Part shown: positions 58,780-64,000 of the stretch, one piece after another
Layout of the letters: each line of letters opens with the position of its first letter
How positions within the stretch are numbered: position 1 is the stretch's first letter
Assembly: GCF_000321225.1 (NCBI RefSeq)
Contig: NW_004450460.1
Coordinates: 1,082,420-1,146,419, forward strand
DNA from: Odobenus rosmarus divergens
Taxonomy: Eukaryota > Chordata > Mammalia > Carnivora > Odobenidae
Direction of reading: 5' to 3'
Length of the DNA: 64,000 nucleotides
The notes under the pieces: generated by a model
What the model saw: only the letters and a program-made list of their open reading frames with translations
The model's database searches: none
Told to the model about the DNA's origin: nothing
Position numbers and translations under genes: made by a program

Positions 58780-60610
58780 GAGGCAGAGAGTATAACTAGG
58801 CATATCAGGAGTATGACCTACCTGCTCATGGCAATTTACCTGGGCTCAAGGTTGGTCTCCTCTGCCTTGATGATGGCGTGTTGCTGGGCACACCCCACTT
58901 TATGGCTCCACGTCGCCCAGTCCGTAATGGGGAGTTGAGATCACGTGGGCCTGTGAGATCTAATGTATAGTCTGCACTGGTGCTCAGTGGCAAGCCAAAA
59001 CTCGCACCTCAGAGAATCGTGATTTATGTTTTAGGAGGATATGGCTTTGCTTCAAAGCCCTGGGGCCCTCCTACCTTTCTTTCTCTTGTATGAGAGCTCA
59101 CCGCCGTCCGCATGCAGCACCTCATTGAGCACGGCTGGACCAGTGGGCTCATCCGCGGTGAGTGGTGGGACCACTTGTCCAGCAGCCGCGGCTAACCCTT
59201 CCCATAGTCAAAGCCGGTCTGCTCTGGGGCCCCTTGCTAATCGGATGAGAACAGCGCGATCAGTGAGCACCAGTCAGAGATGGTAAAGGAACTGCCTCTG
59301 TGTCCAGACCCTTTCTCCTCCTCCATTTTCTTCTCTCCCTCTTCCATACCCTCCCCACTTCCTCTTTCTCCCAGCTTCCCATGTGGACAGGGTGGCCAGT
59401 GAGGTGGAATTGGAAGTTGTCGGGTGGCTTCCAGGAAGTCCTTCCTCTCCACCCTGAGACCTGGTCCAATCTCCTGGTTCCTGCTGGCAATAGGCAAGCG
59501 ACAGCCAAAGGTCTTGCAGCCATCTCGGGCCGTGAGGCATGCTGATGACAGCAGAGCAGAGAGATAGAAGTGAGGTTCCTGCCAGCACTCAGGAACATCC
59601 ACAGCAGTCCTGAACTTCTTGCTTCCGGACTTCTTTTAATTGAAAAAAATCTGAGGACACCTGGGTGGCTCAATCAGTTGAGCGTCTGCCTTCGGCTCAG
59701 GTCGTGATCCCAGCATCCTGGGATCAAGTCCCACATCGGGCTCCTTATTCAACGGGGATCCTGCCTGCCACTCGCCCTGCTTGTGCTCTCTCTTTCTCTG
59801 ACAAATAAATAAATAAAATCTTAAAAAAAAAAAAAAGAAAAAGTCTCGATTAAGTCACTGTTCTTTCCCGTTTTTGTTACCTAAAGCTAAAAGCAATTGC
59901 CTAATTGATACACTCATGAAAATTTATGTTTTCTTCCTGGTGTTAAGATGATCAAGGTATAAAAACGTGTCCTCCACTTTGCAGGGGATGTCATGACATT
60001 CCCAGACCACTGAACTCGTGAAATTTCACGTGGGTGTGTCCAAGTTCCTAAACTGTCAGGGGATACATCCCTCCGGCAAGCAGGTGTATTTTATCAGTGT
60101 CTAGAGCATCACTGAGTCCTGAGCTCCATGGCCTGTTGGCAGGACGTCATCCATACGATGGAGTGGTGCGAAATCCCAAGGCATGCTGGGACAGTCAAAA
60201 TCTGTGTGGACTGAAGCGTGGTGGAAAACATCAGTGATGATCTGACCCTGTGGCATGAAGGTAAAGGCACACCACTGGTCTCGCCAAAGGACAGCACACT
60301 GCTCCCGGCTTCTCGGTTTATGGGATGGGGCAGGGCCTCTCTGCATGATCCATGGCTGAGTAATAAGTGTGCTGACTCACTCCAGGAAGGGCATCACATC
60401 TGGAGGGACAGCAGCAGTTGGGGTCATTATGTCTTCAAACTTGCAGGAACACTCGGTCCATCACCGATGCGCCTCCATCCCCTGCACAGGCAATGTCCGA
60501 GAGTGACAGGAGCCTTGTCCTCTGCGTCTCTCAGGTCTCGGACGGTGGTGCTCACCTCGTGACTTCTCTGGAGATGAAGGGCTGCTTGCAGTCTACTTGA
60601 GCAGGGAGGA
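58780..60610 (-). pseudogene. ERV-L-like pol remnant, broken, reverse
   Basis: The minus strand retains discontinuous pieces resembling endogenous retrovirus pol of the ERV-L group. Around 60,100-60,330 there is an RT segment with an MPQG stretch and, about 40 residues on, a MDDV stretch at the place of the YxDD catalytic box, whose first residue is changed. Around 58,840-58,930 there is a segment with KVGCAQQHAII downstream in pol order. Frameshifts, stop codons and a SINE at 59,655-59,836 separate the pieces, and no gag, env or intact LTR was recognised. It is an old, non-functional copy. The group assignment is by eye. Confidence 0.6.
59655..59836 (+). mobile_element. CAN SINE
   Basis: GGACACCTGGGTGGCTCAAT head, AGGTCGTGATCCCAGCATCC block, shortened CT body, and AAATAAATAAAATCTT plus an A-run. 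A weak duplication (GAAAAA-A/GTCT-GA) flanks it. It interrupts the retroviral remnant. Confidence 0.92.
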
Positions 60611-60639
60611 GGAAACGTAGGATTTTCAATTAGCCCTTC

Positions 60640-60790
60640 CTTCTTGCCATTCCTTCATTCATTTGGCAAATAAGTACCGAGGCCCGATTATGTGCCAGGC
60701 ACTCGTGAGGTGCGTAGAATAGAGTGGGTAGAGAGAACAGACAAAATCCTACCCCCATGGAGCTTACAGGCTACTGGGAGGAGACAGGTG
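60640..60790 (-). mobile_element. L2 3' end, reverse
   Basis: CCTTCATTCATTTGGCAAAT, GATTATGTGCCAGGCACTCG, ACAGACAAAATCCTACCCCC then ATGGAGCTTACAGGCTACTG and GGAGGAGACAGGTGAT is the reverse L2 3' end with good preservation. Confidence 0.8.
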
Positions 60791-60844
60791 ATAAAAAAAC
60801 AGGAAGAAAGACACAAAACACGTCAGACACAGGAACACCAATGA

Positions 60845-61225
60845 CAGAGACAAGGAATGCTGGCTGCCCCCTCACGACCTCAGAATGGGACCTGACTTGT
60901 AGAGAGAGTAATTGTGGATTAAATTAGTCGGAATGAAGACCCAGAGATTAGGGTGGGCAACTAATCCGGTATGACAGGTGTCCTAATAAAAAGGGAGGAA
61001 TCGAGGGCACAGAGGGCAGGCCATGGGAGGAGACGCAGAGAAGACAGCCATCTCCCGGCTGGGAGGGGCCTGGGTCCAATCCTCATCCACAGCCTCAGGA
61101 GGCACCGGCCCTGCCCACACCAAAGATTCGGGGTTTCTGATTTGCAGAACTGTGAGACAACAAATTTCTGTTGTTTTAAGTCACCAAGTTTGTGTTACTT
61201 TGTTACTAACATAGGCTCCGGTCCT
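60845..61225 (+). mobile_element. MLT1-type (ERVL-MaLR) LTR
   Basis: GAATGGGACCTGACTTGTAG, GATTAGGGTGGGCAACTAAT then CCGGTATGACAGGTGTCCTA, a GAGACGCAGAGAAGACAGCC block, and the 3' end GAACTGTGAGACAACAAATT with TTCTGTTGTTTTAAGTCACC are in full LTR order. A solo LTR is most likely. Confidence 0.8.
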
Positions 61226-61905
61226 CAACCTCACTTCATCCACCAGGCACCTGACTCCTGCCTGGAATCCAAGGGGCTGTGCCAGCTGGGAGCTCCTGCC
61301 CGGGGAAACGGGGCTTGGTTTTCCCAACTGTGCTTTGCTCTAGACGGGGATCTGCAGGAATCCCCCCAAAGGAAATTGTCCTCTGTTGTGGGGTGGAGGA
61401 TGACGCTTTGGCATAAGGGTGAATGCGTGGCCAGGACTCAGGGGAAAGATGACTCTCTGCTCCACAGCTGACCACCCTGCTGGGTCCTCTTTCCTCTTTC
61501 ACTGCCTCTGTCTGGACTGATCCTGTCTGTCCCAGGGGCTTACTCCCCGCCCTCCAGCGGGCCCCTCCCCACAGTGAGGGTTGGTCCAGAGCATCCCTTC
61601 CCTGGGCTCAGCTGTCCTGCCAGGAGGCCTTGGCAGCGGGTGGGCCTTGTGACACACTCCCCTACACTCTGGAGGCCAGAGAACAATGGCTCCCTCTTGC
61701 CTCCCGCACTGGTCCCTTGGTACAATCCCAAGTAAGGCTGAGGATGAGCGACAGCAGTGCCAGGGGGCAGGGAGGGCCAGCAGAGGGTCAGCGTTTGATT
61801 GGCTGAGAAGCCTGGGGGTCTGTCTTGGGAAGGGTACTGCGGGACGCCAATCCCAGGAGAGCTCCCGTGGTTGGTGGCCCCCTTGTCTCTCCTGAGGCAT
61901 CAGCA
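61226..61905. other. Unassigned sequence
   Basis: No exon or repeat was recognised between the LTR and the minisatellite. Confidence 0.45.
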
Positions 61906-62612
61906 AACCCTGTAGACCCCCGTGGCGCCCTCCTACAGACCTGCAGCGCTCTCCCGTAGACCCTGTACCGTCCTCCCGTAGACCCTGCACCGTCCTCCCG
62001 CAGACCCGCGGCGCCCTCCCGCAGACCTGCAGCGTCCTCCCGCAGACCCTGCACAGTCCTCCCGCAGACCCGCGGCGCCCTCCCGCAGACCTGCAGCGTC
62101 CTCCCGCAGACCCCGCATAGTCCTCCCGCAGACCTGCAGCGTCCTCTCTCAGACCCTGCACAGTCCTCCCGCAGACCCACGGCGCCCTCCCGCAGACCCT
62201 GCACAGTCCTCCCTCAGACCCTGCACAGTCCTCCCGCAGACCCGCGGCGCCCTCCCGCAGACCTGCAGCGTCCTCCCGCAGACCCCGCATAGTCCTCCCG
62301 CAGACCTGCAGCGTCCTCTCTCAGACCCTGCACAGTCCTCCCGCAGACCCACGGCGCCCTCCCGCAGACCCTGCACAGTCCTCCCTCAGACCCTGCACAG
62401 TCCTCCCGCAGACCTGCAGCGTCCTCCCGCAGACCCCGCACAGTCCTCCCGCAGACCCACGGCGCCCTCCCGCAGACCCTGCACAGTCCTCCCGCAGACC
62501 TGCAGCGCTCTCCCGCAGACCCTGCACAGTCCTCCCGCAGACCCGCAGCGCTCTCCCGCAGACCTGCAGCGTCCTCCCGCAGACCCGCGGCGCCCTCCCG
62601 CAGACCCGCAGT
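61906..62612. repeat. Minisatellite of 21/22-bp units with 172-bp higher-order repeat
   Basis: About 33 units of the form CCTCCCGCAGACC(C/T)GCA(G/C)(C/A)G(T/C), either 21 or 22 bases long. A block of eight units (four of 21, four of 22; 172 bases) at 62,058-62,229 recurs at 62,230-62,401 with no differences seen by eye, and a partial third block follows. Edge units at 61,906-61,985 are degenerate (CCTACAG, CCGTAGA). On the minus strand the array stays open over long stretches and would give Gly-Arg-Cys-Ala-rich repeats. Nothing suggests it is translated. Confidence 0.95.
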
Positions 62613-62634
62613 GGCCAGGCTGCTGTGTCCCCGC

Positions 62635-62741
62635 TCCTTAACTTACACCGTACACCGTCTGGGCAGTGATTGTGAGGAGGGAGACTGAGGCTCTTGGAGG
62701 AGCAGGGACTGTCCAAAGTCCCTCAGCAAGCAGCCGCGGGG
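62635..62741 (+). mobile_element. Possible MIR fragment cut by assembly gap
   Basis: GGAGGGAGACTGAGGCTCTTG then GGAGCAGGGACTGTCCAAAG with TCCCTCAGCAAGCAG resembles a MIR core running into the unknown bases. Confidence 0.4.
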
Positions 62742-62886
62742 NNNNNNNNNNNNNNNNNNNNNNNNNNNNNNNNNNNNNNNNNNNNNNNNNNNNNNNNNNN
62801 NNNNNNNNNNNNNNNNNNNNNNNNNNNNNNNNNNNNNNNNNNNNNNNNNNNNNNNNNNNNNNNNNNNNNNNNNNNNNNNNNNNNNN
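62742..62886. other. Assembly gap (145 N)
   Basis: A run of 145 unknown bases begins 130 bases after the minisatellite. Translations across it are meaningless. Confidence 1.
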
Positions 62887-63708
62887 ATGTTCTGCGGCCC
62901 AGTGGGACTCTCCTCCCTGAGTCTTGAGAAACAGTGGCAGTGGTCCCTCAGGGGGACAACCTGCCCAGTGGCCCTCCAGAGAAACCACAGCACAGCTGCC
63001 TCCAGAGACCTCCAGGCTTCAGCTCCTTCCCCCTGCAGGGAGCAGCAAGCCCCTTTGATGGTGCATTTGGCTTAGGTGCGGAGGGGGACGACCCGTGCCC
63101 ATGGGGCAACTAGGGCTCATGGCCAAGACATCAATAGGGAGGCTCGTAATCCATATCACCTAGGATCACATCTGGGGTGCTAACCAGCTGCCAGGCACCA
63201 GGCCCCTCCAGGTGGGGGCCCTCAGCTCCCTGTCTTACAGGTATGGCGTGGCGGGCTGGTCCATGTTACATTCCCGGAGGCAAGAAGGCCAGCAGTTCCT
63301 GCTCCTAAGTTTCTCACCCTTCCGCTTCACACCTGGATTCTAGGTGCTCCCTCCTCCTCCCCCGGAGCCTCCTCCAAGCCTCCCTCTCTGGAGCACGCAG
63401 ATGACTGCAACGGCCAAGGTCAAAGCTCCGGCCAGCCGAGACCCCCTGAGAACCAGTCACAAGCGGAGCCTCTGCTCCAGAAATCCACCTTGCTTACTTA
63501 CCCAAGGGCGGGCAGTGCCTAAAGAGTAGGACCTTTTACATTAATGACGTCTTGTGTTTCCTTCGCTGTCTGAAGCCTCATCATTATGCTTAAGTTCAGA
63601 GGCTGTGCCAGTGCCCAGCCCCCGCCCCCCCATACTGGCTGTCACTCCGGGGACTTGTGTGTGTGCAGACTTAACCTTTACAAAAACCAGATTGGGATTT
63701 GGGTGGGA
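62887..63708. other. Unassigned sequence
   Basis: No exon or clear repeat was recognised. Pyrimidine-rich stretch at 63,340-63,390. Confidence 0.45.
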
Positions 63709-64000
63709 GGCTGTCTTAGTTCCTAGGGCCGCTGTAACAAATGACCACAAACCATGTGGCTTAAAACAACAGAAGTATATTCTTCCATAGTCCAGGAAGC
63801 CGAAGTCCCAATCGAGGTACAGCACATCTCAGGGGAGCATCTTACTCGCATCTGCCAGTATCTGTTGGCTTGTAGGCACCTCACTCACTCCAGTCTCTGC
63901 CTCCATCTTCACACCACCTTCTTCTGGCGTGGGTCTGTGTCTCCCTCCAAACTCCTTTTTATACGGACACCAGTCATTGGATTAGAGCCCACCCTCACGA
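63709..64000 (-). mobile_element. MaLR-type LTR (MLT1/MST-like), reverse, cut by window end
   Basis: TGTCTTAGTTCCTAGGGCCG with CTGTAACAAATGACCACAAA, TGTGGCTTAAAACAACAGAA, AGTCCAGGAAGCCGAAGTCC, CTCCTTTTTATACGGACACC and AGTCATTGGATTAGAGCCCA with CCCTCA is the reverse of a MaLR LTR, beginning exactly at its terminal TGTCTTAGTTC. The remainder lies beyond the window. Confidence 0.8.

Noticed and set aside
61499..62290. 263-codon minus frame with GLRED/AGSAGG repeats
   Set aside because: It is the minisatellite read in one frame. Mixed 21- and 22-bp units shift the frame, and there is no promoter, signal or splice evidence.
61906..62612. Possible CRISPR-like array (short regular repeats)
   Set aside because: Units are contiguous with no unique spacers, and the host is a mammal.

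Overview
The window is nuclear DNA of a carnivore mammal. The main evidence is fourteen to fifteen copies of the carnivore tRNA-Lys-derived SINE (CAN SINE / SINEC), most starting near GGCGCCTGGGTGGCTCAGT and ending in an AAATAAATAAAATCTT tail, together with carnivore-type L1 3' ends. The SINE body (CCTTCGGCTCAGGTCATGAT followed by a GGGTCCTGGGATCGAG block) looks more like bear, seal or mustelid copies than dog- or cat-specific subfamilies, so an arctoid carnivore is my inference. There is no bacterial, plasmid or phage material.

The only host protein-coding segment I can name is a 17-base coding part of an exon on the minus strand at 56,583-56,599. It reads MDWLM plus two bases of the next codon and is followed directly by a consensus GTGAGT donor. 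This matches the amino terminus of MOB2 (MOB kinase activator 2, a binding partner of NDR kinases). It sits in a CpG island (about 55.5-57.0 kb) that carries two ETS-type boxes, one joined to a CRE half-site, and a ZNF143-like box. The 56.5 kb below it would then be MOB2 intron 1. I looked for the next MOB2 exons by eye and did not find them, so either the intron runs past base 1 or the locus is rearranged.

From 1 to 5.1 kb the intron is a nest of L1 and SINE insertions. From 5.1 to 22 kb it is GC-rich, gene-free sequence with decayed L1 fragments, four intact SINEs and GA- and GT-rich microsatellites. From 22 to 37 kb there are ancient L2/MIR/hAT/L1 relics and three SINEs. From 37 to 39 kb there are L1 pieces, and from 39 to 55 kb mixed unique DNA, MER20, MIR, L2, hAT and L1 relics with three more SINEs. 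Several long open frames occur, but they lie in GC-rich DNA or inside repeats and resemble no protein I know.

Upstream of the promoter (57-64 kb) there is a 20-bp minisatellite at the island edge, a MIR, a broken ERV-L-like pol remnant on the minus strand, an L2, an MLT1-type LTR, a 0.7-kb minisatellite built of 21/22-bp units with a 172-bp higher-order repeat, a 145-base assembly gap, and another MaLR-type LTR cut by the window end.

I found no undescribed gene system. The most informative oddities are the higher-order minisatellite beside the gap, the CpG gradient along the promoter-edge minisatellite, and L1 relics that have become unusually GC- and CpG-rich. All repeat family names come from recognition by eye, not from a library search.
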